Assembly (NCBI GenBank): GCA_032718865.1
Contig: JALUTQ010000030.1
Coordinates: 1-64,000 of the forward strand
Direction of reading: 5' to 3'
DNA: 64,000 bases
From: Tilletia caries
Taxonomy: Eukaryota; Basidiomycota; Exobasidiomycetes; Tilletiales; Tilletiaceae
Positions 37,333 through 50,150 of this stretch are shown in pieces; positions within the stretch are counted from its first letter, which is position 1; every line of letters starts with the position of its first letter. The notes under the pieces are model-generated. The model saw nothing but the letters and a program-made list of their open reading frames with translations. It was not told where the DNA came from and ran no database searches. Made by a program: the position numbers and the translations under genes.

Positions 37333-40300
37333 ATGTCTGACAGTGACAGGAACAAGCAGCAGGACACCGCACTGCTGGCCTCAACTGCCCACCCGCAAGT
37401 GCGCGACATTCTGAATGATGGCGGACTGGTAGGAACCCAGCTAGGCGAAGCCATGATTCGCGTCATCGACGTCCAGCTCAAACTCCATGCCGAGCAAGAC
37501 CGCAGGTACCGAGAGATGGTCGACGAACGGGACGAGGACATCGCACTTCCCGTTACCCAGCCGGGGAGTGAGGATGGCCAGGACAACGTACTTCCCACGG
37601 AAGGAGGCGATGTTCAACACGCGCCCACACTGTTCGCCCATGCGGCAGCGCGCGTCGCGATCGAGCTCGGCAGGGCGTCGAAAGCAGAGGCGCGTAAGAT
37701 TGCTAAACGGGTACCCCTGGTCGATTCGCTCGCATTCAAGAGTGCCATTGTCAACTTGTTCGTTCGACTGCCTTACTCCGTCTTCAGCCAGGCGCTCCGG
37801 TACGCTTCCACAGCCGGTGCTTCGCAGACCAAGGACACGGAGGGTGTAGCAGGTAGTGATGGAACGGCGGCCACGATTGACGAGTGGATTATACGCAACG
37901 AGAAGTACATGCGAGCGCGTCTGATCTTGGACCAGCATTTCGATGGCGACTCGACGATGTCGCAGGCGGAGGAGGCCGACGTGGACCCGTCGATTTCTCA
38001 GCTCGGGATCGACCAGTCCGAATCGCACTGGAAACAGTTCATGGTCGGGCTCGAACGCGATGCCACGAGCGTCTTTTCTTTCGGCAGCGATACGAAAGCA
38101 TCCTCGAATTCGACGATCCGCATCGAGCGGCCGGACAAGGTGGAGCTTCCCGGTCTACTCCTGCTGGACCATCACCGTAAAGATGCTATCGAGATCAACA
38201 CCTTGTCGGCCTTCCATTCTCGGTTCGAATCTATGACGTTTGGGGCGCTCAAGGGGCTTGACTGGAGTAACGTCCTTGTGGCAGGCGGCATTGCGCTGGC
38301 CGCTCTGACCAGTATCACAGACGAGGAGGCCAAGACATCGGAAAGCTCGGACATCGAGTACGTTACAGACCTATTCTCACTTTTGTGCTGACCTTCACAT
38401 ACTCACACCCCCACTCTTTTGGATCACAGTCTTTATCTGTGGGGACTCACTGTCGACCAGGCCAATGACAAGCTCCAGGAGATCGAGAAGGTCTTCGTCT
38501 CCAATCTACCTCTCGACAACGGCACAGGCAAGCCGGTCAAGTACGCTGTTCTGCGTAACTCGCAGACGATCACATTCATCCCTCAGCGCTACCCGTACCG
38601 TCGCGTCCAGGTCGTCCTCAAGCTCTGCCCGAACCCGATGTCCATCTTGCTCAACTTCGACCTCGATCAGGTCGCCATCGGCTACACGGGCGACGAGGTC
38701 TGGATGCTTCCTCGTGCCTCACGAGCGCTGGTCACGGGCTACACGACGTTCACGATGGATCTCATTCATGGCTCGTTCCTCGCTCCTCGCAAGGCCACGC
38801 AGGATGGCCGGGTCTTCAAGTGAGTGATCACTCCTTTCCCAAGGGCAAACGCTCGGCGTGGATAGCGAACACTGATTCTCTGGACCATTTACAGATATGC
38901 GCAGCGAGGCTACGGACTCCGCTTCCTGCCTTCCTACATCGCCGCCCTGCCCACAGTCTCCTTGAAACAAAAGACGACGACCGAAGCGGATGTGCCGGAG
39001 GAATCGCTGCCCCGGGACGAGCTGCATGTCACCCTACGGGAGGAACGTGCTCGCGTAGCCTGGTGGCTGGCCCAGCAAAACGCCATGTTCAAACTTCCCT
39101 TTTCAGAGAGGATCCAGATCAGTATGGTCAGTGTCGACTCTCGGACGGCAATCTCGGGCGAGGTCGCCGAGCGCAGCAGTCTGAGTGGATGGCAGCTGTT
39201 TGTCCGACATGTTGCCTTGTGGGAGTATGCACAGCTTGGCTATTTCATCTTGAACCAGGATAGAGAGAGCTGGGTGGAAGAAGCGTATGGGGAAGACCCT
39301 CTCGCGTACCAAGACGGTCCAGAGTGCGTAGCCTTGCCCGGCCGTCTTCTCTTGCTTCTACCGGACCTAGCTGACCATAATAATCTCTTCCTGTCTTATC
39401 GGCATAGGTTTCGCTGGGATGCAGACTTTTCGTTGGAACAGCTCGAAGAAGCTGTGAAGTCGGCGAGTAAGCTGGAAGAATCGAAACTGGACTGTGGGCT
39501 GGTACGTTTTTTTCATTGCCTATCGATATCACACCTGATCTCACGCACCATCAATCATGGGACTGACTCGCCCCAATTCCTGCTACCCAGAACGCGCTTG
39601 GGGTGTTACCGGATCGTTCGTATCACTACCGCACGCCTAAAAAGGAGTTCGATGAGCTTGTCAGAGGTGGGGCTATCCTATGAGGCTACGTGTCAATCGA
39701 ACGCACTCCCACATCTGTGATGCTGACGATCACTTTTTATTCTAACAGTCGACACGGAGAAGTGGGTGAACGAGCGGATACCGCTGAAGCGGAGCATCCT
39801 GGCCTCGTCTCTGCGCGAAGCCTTTCTCGAACCTTTGGTGACCATGGTCGTGAGTGCAGCTATTTCTCAGTTGACACAATTTCGGAGAAATCGCTGACCT
39901 CTCCCCTCGTTGGCTCCTTTTCGTGCCTGCCAGCACCTTCCGAAGAATCTCCGCGCGCACCTCGAGTCAAGGATGCAGGGATCACCATCCCGCTTTGCAG
40001 ACGTCACCAAGCCGGGTGCACCTTGTCATCAAAATGTTGCGAATTGGGTTGATGCAGAGGCAGCGGCCGTGATCAGGAGTGACTCTGAGCTGGTCTTGTC
40101 GTACTGGATCTACGGACCCGATCCGAAGCGGAAGCAGGAGGTCCAAGGCGGGGAGACGGGCGATACTGTTATCGCACCGCACTGGCAACTCGTCTCGCGC
40201 GAGAAGGACGAGGTGTACGAAATCGTGCATGCGTTCCGACGCGCACACCGAGACCTCTGCATCGAAGCAGGGTTGCGGAACCGAAGTGTGCGGAGGCAGG

Positions 40301-40819
40301 TCAGTCGCCGATTGGTCAGGCCGACGGAGCGGAGCGAACGCGATGCTTTCAGACGATGGGCGTGTATGCGAGCTCAGGTATGTAGATGTCTTCTTGACCT
40401 GGATCTTCAAAGCCATGTCCTTGACGTCCTTTTGCCGTGACTGATCCCTCTTGTTCGTCCGCAATTATTGATCACAGGAGTACACGGGGTGGTACGGGGA
40501 TACGGAAGAGTGGGCGATGCTCCGAGCTCCCCGGTCGGCTGTCTTCCGCCGCTTTGAGTTGACCAACGAGGAGGTCATGGGTCTCGAGGATGAAGTCATC
40601 CAACTTGACTGGGATGAAGACGACGAAGACGATGACAGTCAAGCAGCACAACCCGACAGTTACCAGCCGCCTCAGACGGTCCAAGAGTGGATCGCCGGTC
40701 CGTACACTGGTCCGCAGAGTGACAATTGGAAGCTGTGGTACCGGCAGAGGATTCCACCGGCGGAATTGCTTCCTGCGCTCGTAGCTGGGACAAGCGCAAT
40801 CAACCGGGAGGACAACTGA
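37333..40819 (+). CDS. Nucleotidyltransferase-like protein, copy A
   Basis: Eight exons: 37333-38357, 38430-38819, 38895-39323, 39408-39501, 39591-39666, 39749-39849, 39934-40377 and 40478-40819; 966 residues. The core VLVAGGIALAAL...SSDIDLYLWGL has Gly318-Gly319 followed by Asp340-x-Asp342, the hG-G...D-h-D pattern of nucleotidyltransferase-fold proteins; FDLD (418-421) may supply the third carboxylate. A long, strongly conserved block (RASRALVTGYTTFTMDLIHG) follows, then a C-terminal part containing a basic RRxVSRRLVRPTERSERDAF segment. No signal peptide or membrane segment. Intron 1 splits the codon of Asp342, so the unspliced reading shows Glu there. The fifth intron has a weak donor (gtgggg). 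I do not recognise a named family, and enzymatic activity is unproven. An inverted paralogue lies at 51512-55164. Confidence 0.7.
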
Positions 40820-43652
40820 ATATGGAGCCAAGGACGGAAGGATCTTTGGGCGGGAGCCGAGGAGAGGCGGAGCAAGCGCCAGGAATTCTTCACTTGTTAT
40901 CGTTCTGAGTGTCAAATCGATCTTGCGTTTGAATAATCCACAGAGAGCCCCTTCAGTTTGATTCCTGGACAGGGAAACAACTTCCATATCCTCCGCTCGA
41001 ATGTCGCGATGACGATAGCAAGAGATCCATTTTGATAGCATGGGAGGGTCAAGATAAATCGGCTCAAGGGCAGGGCGGCTTTCCCGCTCGCCTGGCTGTT
41101 GTGTAGCGATGCCCGCAGCTGCGACGAAGGATCCTGATGAAGGTGACGAGAACCTGGTCCATGTGCTCGGAGCCTTTCCATCACCCACACCGGGGCAGTA
41201 GCCGCTCGTATTTTGGTCGTGGAACGGGCCAGGAACCGTATCAAAAAACCAGCCAGGATCTGGCTGGACCCGGGCCAGGATCTGTCCTTTTCCAGAGCGG
41301 ACACAACAGCTACTTCCGCAGCTGATATAGGCTCCTCGCAGCCATGCCTTTCCCTGTCCTTACCTGGATGGCATCCACACACACGCATAGTCATGCAAGG
41401 TAAAGCAAAGCCTGAGTCGTTCAGGTAGTGATGAAGTCGCTCTGGGCCCCGTTTGCGCGCGACTGCTGCTGATTCTGACCATCAGCTGCCTTTCAAAGAC
41501 AACTGACTCTCCCTATTCCTAAACTCTGCCATGACTCTGACCGTTCCATACCTTCTCCTGTGCATTTTTTCAACGCTGACTGTCTCCGATATATCGCAGG
41601 AATACTTCATAAGTAGCTGGGTCAATTTTGAAGCCTTTTGGATCATACCTCGCCTCTCTGCGTGCTGGTGACATTTGGATGGCATGCTTATGCTCACATT
41701 TTCTGCCCCATCCATCTCAATAGCTCACCCTCTCTTCTTCCTGATCATCCCCTACTCCTCACATACGTCTTTACAGCTTAGCTCTTTGGAATACAGCTAT
41801 CTTTCTCTCTTCTCGCGTCTACTCTGCTCCTCTGCTACCGTTCTGATCTCATTCAGCCCTTTTTGCTCCTGGTGCTCTTCTCCTTTTCAGTTCCCATACC
41901 TACAAGACGGTACGTACGCCTTCAAAATTTCTCACAGAGCATCTCTGTATACTTATATACCATTCCCGCCATCTTTGGTCTCCTTCCAGGCTCTGGTTGC
42001 GTTTCGGCGACGTCAGATACCTCCAAATCCTCCGATCAACGGTGAGTACACACTTTCTTGTTCTTTCACCGCCCACATCATCTGAACACTCTCTATACAG
42101 TATTTCCTGACTCAATAGGGTACTCTGGTGCTTGTGAAACCTTTCCGATGTTGATCCGACTCTTTAACGCTCCTACGCATATGCTAATCCTGTTTCTATC
42201 CTGTTCTTCTTAATACACATCATTTTTTCCTTACCACGCCCCATTCCCTGATTCAAATTTCGGTCTGAAAGATTCCATGAGCTTGCAATGAGCACACCTT
42301 TCGAACGCATACACTTTTGTTTTGAAGTTCGAGGTGTTGGAAACTCAGGTGCACTTGGTGTACCAAAAAGTGTCTAGGCATACACATCGTGTCATTGTCT
42401 GGAAATTGTGAAGTCCCATTCACGACCATCCAACTATTCAGAAATCAGCACATAACAAAAAAAATGGTACCCATTTGCTTCGATGATCCCAGAGACCTTG
42501 CCTGCCAACTTTGAGAGTGTTCTGAGCAGTATTGACTCCTCAGGGTAAGAAAAACAGGTTCTCAGTGTTAACTGATTGTTAATCACATAGCCTACCTCAA
42601 ACGCTGACGGTCACTCCTCCGCCGGAAAGCATCAGAAAAGGGATCAAAGCCTACCGGCGCATCACTGATACCTACAGCTGTCCATGAAGCCATATTTTTG
42701 GACTTTCTGATTGAGAGTGTGGTCTATTCTCGCATGTTAGCTTCAGGCGTGTTAAGAGAAGAAGCAACGTTGTCGCGGGAATGCTTCCCGTGAGAAGGCC
42801 CTTAAGTTTGGACATGTATTCGAACGTCGCCTAAAGCTTTATCATACATCAGGTATTGCTGGATAGAACCTATGCCGTGTTTCATGGAGCTGTCCGAGTC
42901 CAGTATGGAGTATGGATGCATAAGGACGAGCATTATTATTAATTATTATGCATCGATTGACATATATCGAGCCATCCCACGCCGCAAAAGCATTCTTGCA
43001 GCTCCTGATTCCTCCCATAGTATAAAGTGGTAGTACAAGCATCTCCTACAGCTATTCCGTTGTGTACTACTTAGCAAACTGATGTTCATTGCATGTGAAG
43101 GAAGGAAGCAGGTATAATAAAATTGTCATGCGTTAACAATTACTTAGAGCCTTCCCAGGCTTGGAATGAATCTATAAGACTACAAACCACTTCTACAGTA
43201 TGGAAGGATATCAAAGAAGAGTTTCCAGGTGTATAGTTGTGCTTTGTTTAGTATAATGATGCCCATTGCGGTGTCAGGAAGCAGGCAGAGCTGTCGGGGA
43301 GGAAGGCTCTGTCAGCTGAGCTTTTCATCTCCTGAGTCACTGAGGGCCTTTAAAGGCTTAAAACCGGCGCACGTTACTGTAGCAGTACAGTATCTTTCGA
43401 TCCAGACCTTCTTATGGCCAAACATTGTAGTCTTTGATCTGGCTGCGAGCATTCCAGCGGAAGGCGAACAGCTGGATACTATGATTTTGTGTGGCTAGGC
43501 ATTGAGGAAAGCCACGTGCTAAAGGTGAACAGCAGCAGGGCTCACACATAGTGCAGCCACGTGGCTCGGCAGACGACAGATTCTGTCCTGGGTCCAGCCA
43601 GATCCTGGCTGGTTTTTTGTTACGGTTCCTGGCCCGTTCCACGACCAAAATA
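40820..43652. other. Gene-free, AT-richer region between copy A and the Tc1 element
   Basis: About 2.8 kb. From about 41500 the base composition is clearly richer in A and T than the flanking genes. It holds one copy of a 64-bp repeat (41208-41271) and, at its right end, a second copy inverted (43590-43653). Around 41690-42120 a CT-rich tract is followed by donor-like (gtacgtacgcc near 41911, gtgagtacac near 42042) and acceptor-like (ctatacag near 42101) sites without a coding frame, as in a decayed gene start or a spliced non-coding RNA. No open frame looks genuine. Confidence 0.4.
41208..41271 (-). repeat. 64-bp dispersed inverted repeat, copy 1
   Basis: Reverse complement of 43590-43653 with one mismatch in 64 bases. 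It contains an internal hairpin, ccagccaggatctggctgg. It may be a fragment of a small transposon; its full borders are unclear. Confidence 0.8.
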
Positions 43653-43653
43653 C
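43590..43653 (+). repeat. 64-bp dispersed inverted repeat, copy 2, ending at the Tc1 element
   Basis: Matches copy 1 (41208-41271, opposite strand) at 63 of 64 positions. The match ends at the TA (43651-43652) plus the first base of the Tc1 element, so the element appears to have inserted at or inside this repeat. Confidence 0.8.
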
Positions 43654-45254
43654 AGTGGCGAGCAGAAATGGCCGCATGTTCTTCCAGTACACACATCTCA
43701 GTCAATTGCACCTCATTTTCCCTATACTACCACGTTGTGACTTTTTTGTGACCAAAGCACCAGATAGTAGCTTCTAGAAACTGCAACGCGCGCACAGGTC
43801 GCTGGACTACGTCCGCGACGCCAGCCCCTTTAACCTGAGAGCCCTGTGGCCATTTTTGCACCTCCCCCCCTCACCATCCATCCCAGCTTCACCATACCAT
43901 ATAGTAAGTGCCGCAAACTGCATGTAAGAGGGCTATTGGGACTGACAGATGCTTTTTCGCCTGCAGAACGGTAATACAATCAATGAAATCTTTAACCCCT
44001 GCAAAGAAAGCTCATATTGCGGCTGAGCTGCGGAAGGGCAAGTCGAGCCGGGCCGTGGCACGTCAATGTGGGGTCAGCAAGACGACTGTGAACTCCCTGA
44101 GATCACAGCATAAAGATATACCGCATGCAAAGCCGAAAGGCAGGCCGCCAAAACTCGACAATCGGGACAAATCCGCTCTCAAGCGTGCGATAAAGACGGG
44201 AAAAGCAAACAATGCTCGGCAGGCTCTAAAAGAGCTGCAGGCAGCGAAGGGCCTCAAAGTCTCTGTCTGGACGGCACGGCGGGCGCTGCGCTCTGTGGGA
44301 ATGCACCCTGTCGTCAAGAAAAAGAGACCCTTGATGACCCGGCGGTACAAACAAAATCGGCTCCGCTTTGCCCTCAAGCACGTTGAGTGGACCCCGGAAG
44401 ACTGGGCACGCGTCATATGGACGGACGAGACTAAGATCAACCGCATCTCTAGTGATGGGCGAGAGGTGGTCTGGGTCGAGAACGGGTCGGGCCTCAGCGA
44501 ACGGACAATTACCCCCACCGTCAAGTTTGGGTTAGGCAACATCATGGTGTGGGGCTGCATGACATGGTCTGGCCCGGGCAAAATAGAGCTCGTTCAAGGC
44601 CGCATGAACGCTCAGCAATACACCGAGATCCTTACGAAAAACCTCGTTCCCGTTATCGATGCGATGTCACTGCTCCCAGACTCTCCGGCGCGCGACAAGA
44701 TCATCCTGCAGCAGGATAACGATCCGAAACACACCGCAAAATTGGCAAAAGCATGGTTCAAGGCCCACAATATCACCCCCCTCGAGTGGCCTGCAAACAG
44801 TCCGGACCTTAATCCGATCGAACACCTATGGAACACCCTCAAGCGACGCCTTCACACCTATTCGACCCAACCCAAGGGCGCCTAAGAGCTGTGGGAGAGG
44901 GTTCAGGTAGAATGGGAACGACTTCCGACTGATACGTGCAAGGGGCTGATCGAGAGCATGCCTAGGAGGTGTGCAGCGGTCATTAGGGCCAAAGGCGGCA
45001 ACACAAAGTATTAGGTTTGTTGGTGTTTCTCTCTGGCTGTGGGTCTTGGTGCAAAATGGCCGAATGAACAAACAAACCCTTTTTCTACCTTTTCTACGTC
45101 CTCGGTCGAATTCAACAGCTGGAAATGCCAGCATAGAACCTTGATACGTTGCTTTCCTCGGCCCCAATAGTTGGCTATGGGTTTGTTATTTTGGAGTGGT
45201 CTTTCTCGTGGTGTTTATGGTTTACTTAGATGCGGCCATTTCTGCTCGCCACTG
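43653..45254 (+). mobile_element. Tc1/mariner transposon, 1602 bp
   Basis: Perfect 25-bp terminal inverted repeats beginning cagtggcgagcagaaatgg at 43653-43677 and, inverted, at 45230-45254, flanked by the TA duplication characteristic of this superfamily (43651-43652 and 45255-45256). One transposase gene lies inside. The perfect termini indicate a fairly recent insertion. Its right end is only 126 bp upstream of the RRN6-like start codon, so it sits in that gene's promoter or leader. Confidence 0.93.
43983..45014 (+). pseudogene. Tc1 transposase with one in-frame stop
   Basis: A 343-codon frame from ATG 43983 to TAG 45014, interrupted only by a TAA at codon 301 (44883-44885). The frame resumes directly after it and still looks like a transposase C terminus. 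Visible: an N-terminal helix-turn-helix (ELRKGKSSRAVARQCGVSK), a GRPPK AT-hook-like motif, and the DDE triad Asp148 (WTDETK), Asp245 (QQDNDPKHT) and Glu280 (NPIEHLW) with DD34E spacing, as in Tc1 elements. The stop falls after the catalytic triad, so the truncated 300-residue product keeps all three acidic residues; whether it works is unknown. Confidence 0.88.
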
Positions 45255-45380
45255 TACGTGCTCAGTCTACCCGCCCACACCCGTCCTGAAATTTTTTGGA
45301 AGAAGGACTCAAGAACAACAACAGCAGCGAGGCCGAAGTTATCTACATAACGGAGCGCGGGCTTTCGAGGCGTGCGCGCC

Positions 45381-48300
45381 ATGAACCGCATTCCGCGCAC
45401 GACGCGCATTCCGCTCTCGTCGCGGCAGGCAGTCAGGCTCATGGCCAGACCGCACGCTCCGACGCTTCACCGCGGCGACGAGGAAGAATCCGAACACGAA
45501 GCGGTCGACGGCCAGGCGCATGTCTTCGAATTCGACTTCGCATCGCCAATCCTGCCTGCCATTTTCGATGCTGGGGCAGGGAGCAGCAGCCAAAAGCGCA
45601 CCCTGATTGCGCATGCAGGAAAGAAACCGAGGTCAAGTTCAAGGTCGAGGTCAAGGTCGAGGTCAGTCCCCAACGATGCAGCAAACGGCCGACACACCGC
45701 AGCCGACCGGTCGGGGACCTGGCCAAGCTTTCCGCTGAAGCGCATCTCCGAACCGCAGATGATTGCGCCGCCTACCCTGCCGCCTGCTCCGTATGTCCCA
45801 GATGGTCTGCACGAGCCCGTTCGTCGTGCCGATGCCCACGTTGCCGTCGAACGCAACTACGACGAGCTCAGGCACAGTCATCCCGACATATTCAACCAGC
45901 TCACAAACGGGCTCACGGTCTCTTTGCTCGAGGAAGAGGAAAGAAAGCAACACCAAGAAAACGTCAGGCTCCGAATGGCAGGCGAATTCGGACCTGAAGG
46001 CGTGGAGGAGATCCGCCAGCCTGTACTTGAAAATGGGACAACGCTTACAGCGACCTGGAATGAGGAAGGAACCGGAGTCTTGCTCCTGACCACAGGAGAT
46101 GAGGATGGATCACAGCTTTGTGAGTCAAAGTTCCACATGATTACTGCCTCAATTATCCCAGGAGACACTCACGCAGAACCCTCCATTCATCTTACCCATA
46201 TCTTTGAATAGACCTACACGAGCTTACCAAGAGTCCTGGCCAGGGCCTCGCTCGGACTGTGCATGATCAGCCGTTGTACAACGGGGCCGAACGAATCCTG
46301 CAAGTTTCGGTCTGCGCGCGAGCCGCCAAGGATTCCCAACACGCTCCAACCCTACTTACTGTCCTCCGCACAGCGCGCTGCACACAGGTCTGGGAGATCT
46401 CGCGCAGGGAGCAAGCCGCACAGCCCCAACGCCTCAAACGCAAGATTACGGCACTCGAAAGGTCGGAAGACCTTCATCCCTTCGTGATGCACCGGGTCCA
46501 TGACCTTCCAACATATCCGAATCCGCGAAATGCGGAAGGGCAGGCAGCCAACTCGGTAGGCCCGTCCAGTGTCATAAGCGGCTCCAGCAAGGGCAAGGAG
46601 AAAGCTCGGTCAATCGGAGACGAGGATGATGAAGTAGACGAAACGACCATGAGACAACAGCCGGCATCACTACCGAAGCCTCCGATTGTCAACACTTCCT
46701 GGCATCCTTCCGATCCGAATCAGCTTCTGACCGTCGATGCTGTGGGACGGCTCGGCATATGGGTCTACGACCCCGGCATTATCAAAGGGTGAGTTTGTTC
46801 TCAGAGATACATACCGGTACGACGGCCTTCGCGAGCTGATCGAGGGTTCTATCAGTCGGCATCGCCTCGTTGGGAACGATCCCTGTCCGGACACCCAGTA
46901 CCCCATCGCACCAGGGCCAAGACCGGATGAGAACAATGCTGGATACTTTCAGGTGCTTTGGACTCGACAACGCCAAACAGCGTTCTTGATCAGTCGAACG
47001 CGTTTTTCAGCAATCAATTTGAAGGTGAGTTTTACAGCTCTGTGGAAAATCTGGCCCGGGAGGTCAAACGGCTCTGAACATTGTCATCCGTTTATAGACT
47101 GGATTTTCTGTCGTAATCCTGGACTTGACCACAGCACCTCGTGTTGATTCTGTCCTGTCACGACCACAGTTCATTCGAGCCCTTGGCTCTTACAACGACA
47201 CTTTCAATCGCCGCAACCTCACCTCTTCAACTTCAGACACACCGGATCTTCTCGCGGTCCTATCCACCGTCGAGCTGTTCCTCTGGGACGTTTCTGCGCT
47301 CGAACGTTTCTTGGACGAAAGAGAAGCCGCCAAGTATCAGCCGGAAGCAGATGATGCCACCCGGGCGCCAGAGCCACTGGCGTGGTGGGAACATGTTCGA
47401 GGACTCGATCGCTCGCTCAGCCTTAGCTGGATCCCCGTACCTTCATTGACAACGCATCGATCCGTTGTGCTCTCGAGTACTCGATCGCGAGCGCTTGTGG
47501 TCTATACTGTTGAGCTGAGCAGAGGACCCAAGGCATCAAACGGGCCCCAGGAGGCTGGTGATACCGACGACTTTGCGAACAATGCTTCTGCGAGCCCTGC
47601 ATACAAGATTCACATCGTGGCCCCAACACTGCTTCCCACCACTCTTTCGGCGTTGGCAGCATCGCAGGCCAAGCGACCAACCGGGCCACTGCCCTTCCCG
47701 AGGTCCCACAATCCGCCCCTCTTCATCCGATTTGACCGACCAGACGATTTCATAAGTGCTCCATGGGCAAGACCGAAAGAGGCGCGGCAGATGCTCATGG
47801 TGGAGCAGGATACGAGGTCGAGCCTATCGGGCATCATCTGCGAAGTCGTCCCGCTTCCAAGTCGAAATCTGCCCTCGGAAAAAAGGCAACGTAAGGACGA
47901 TGCTAAGGTCGAAGGCGGGTCACCATCCGTGCATGATCGCAATTTGTCGACGAATGGTGTGTGGAACGATACCAGCCTGTCCTTTTCGGAGTCGCCCTGG
48001 CATCAGCGTGGGGCTGGAGGCGGCAATGGAGGAATGGAGCTGTTGGATATGAACAGCCAACGGACTCCCGTCGATCGAGATGACCAACGAGATCGGAACA
48101 TCGTCGACTTGCGACAGCTGTATCGAGGTGAGTTACCCTCACATAACTCAGACCAAAGTCAGGTGCATGGCCATACTGATTGGATGCCTCCGATCCGGCG
48201 CTACAGCTTTGATGCAAGTTGGAATTGTCTCGGATCAGAGTCGGATCCTGGCGGCAGAAGATGTGTTGACGGGAGCGATCAAGCGAATGAGAGCCGGTGA

Positions 48301-49825
48301 AATGATGAATCCGACGCCTCAGCTGCCGTAAGTCTGCCTGTTTTCTTTTGAGTTCGAACTGTAGTTGACAAGTCAGATTATCCACTCCCACAGTCAACTT
48401 TTCCTTCAGCGTGCTCAGCAGTCGCTTCCAGTCGATGTGTCGCTGTTGCAACTTTGCTCCACGACTTTGGCTGGGACACTGGCGACGCCGGCAAGCCTTC
48501 TGACGACAGACTCGCACTCGCGAGAGTTACTGAAGGAGTTCTTTTCGACCCTGACTTCCGACATGTTCAGCTTCAGACCATTCTGTCCCGAAGTGCATGC
48601 CGGAATCGAGCTGTCGGATGCTTTCGACGGCGTAATTGATGGTGGAGGAGGACGAGCGGTGTCGCTGCGAGCCTGGGAGGATCTGGCGGATGGCATTCGA
48701 GACCTGTATCTTGGTCCCAAAAGCCGACGGAAGCTCCCGTCGTCGCTGTTCCTGGGTATTGCTGCCGACCAGGTCGCTCTCGACCTCCTTCTCAGCTCAA
48801 CGGCGGTCTCTTCCCGGCAAGTCTCGATCGTGATCGATAGTCCGCGGCAGGACAATGCGTTGTGGGTCACGGAGGAGGCCGAAAAAGAACTTTCTGAGAG
48901 GAGCGGCGTGGAAGCTGTGCTGTACAAGATCGCCAAATCGGCTGGCCATCCCACCGACAGGCTCAACGACTCTGATGACGAAGCAGCGGAGGGTACGGCC
49001 AGTCAGCGGCATCGCCGTGCTCCGTCGCAGGCGTCTGCCAGATCAAGTCGCATTGAGGACCTTGACGACAAGCTCGATCGACATCTGGATGAGGTGGAGC
49101 AACGTCATCTGCCAGACGTCGAGCTCCCATTCTTGGCACCCCGTCTCCGGTCCGACGTCAAGAAGCAGCCCGAGGAAGGCAAGATTGCTTCGATTGACCT
49201 GCCGATTTCTCGGGCTGCGCGTCTGCTACTCTCCGATTGGACGATTGGAGAAAAGGTCGAGATTAGCAGGCATCGAAACCCGTACGAGACCGTGCCGGAT
49301 CTGGACGAGCTCGAGCGGGATCGGCGCAGTCAGCGGGCGACGAGTTCGCAGCCGCCTCCGAGTGTGCGAACGCCCTCACGGGGCCAGACACCAGTCGTGA
49401 ACCACATTGAGCGATGGAGGAATTCGACCTCGGCTTCCGCTGCGGCTCTGGCCCCATCGAGTCCTGGAGGATCTCAACTTTCGCAGCAGCAGTATCCGAT
49501 CGCCGGTCCGCCCCCCGTAGGGTTCGCACCGCCACGCATTGCGTCTCGACTGCAGATGCCGTTTGCGTCGCAAGTCCCCGATGTGGGGAACAGCTACGGA
49601 GGTGGTGGCGGCGGCGGGAGCTCGCAGCTCGGTCCGCAGAGCCAAGACGTGTTTCCGGCTTCTATGGTGCCTGGAGGAGGTGCCAGTGGTGCAATGGTCG
49701 GGAGCAGTCAAGATGCTGAGGCGAACATGCCATCGACGCAACCTTTGCCTGGTCGATTTGCGGACCGACGGACGGCAACCCCGGCCAAGAAGAAATTGAA
49801 GAAGAAAAGGGCAGGCGGATTCTGA
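45381..49825 (+). CDS. RRN6: RRN6-like RNA polymerase I initiation factor
   Basis: Six exons: 45381-46119, 46212-46788, 46856-47024, 47098-48127, 48207-48327 and 48394-49825; 1355 residues. In yeast, Rrn6 is the beta-propeller scaffold of core factor, which loads Pol I on the rDNA promoter in the nucleolus. Supporting features are propeller-like blades (SWHPSDPNQLLTVDAVGRLG at about 409; GYFQVLW...LISRTRFSAINL), the central helical region, a long Ser/Gln-rich tail and the Lys-rich C terminus KKKLKKKRAGGF characteristic of the family. It is longer than yeast Rrn6 (894 residues), mainly from low-complexity linkers. The start is the first in-frame ATG of the open first exon, 126 bp from the Tc1 insertion; a more upstream exon displaced by the transposon cannot be excluded. 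Confidence 0.75.
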
Positions 49826-50150
49826 GGCCTTTGTTCACAAATCTCCTGCTGGTGATATCCTCGCAATTCACAGCGTCAAGAATATGGCAAAGCTGAAACT
49901 TTTGTTCGGTAGGATTTGGGTGGATCGGAGGGGAGCAGATAGAGATACACCACGTGCGAGACGAACACGACGAACAAACGGGCGATAGACGGAGATCGGC
50001 GAGATGTAATGGTTCAGAAGGTAAGGTCTTCACTTTCGACGTCCTTATGGCTTGATGGCTAATGAAGGGAAGGTGGAGGGAGATGAAGGGAGGCAAAGAG
50101 CAGAAGCGAGCAAAGATTGACGAGCCGATGGGTAGGATTCAGTATTTGAT
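49826..50150. other. Convergent 3' region between RRN6-like and YOP1
   Basis: 325 bp separating two stop codons on opposite strands; it must hold both 3' ends. No gene is visible. Confidence 0.6.
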
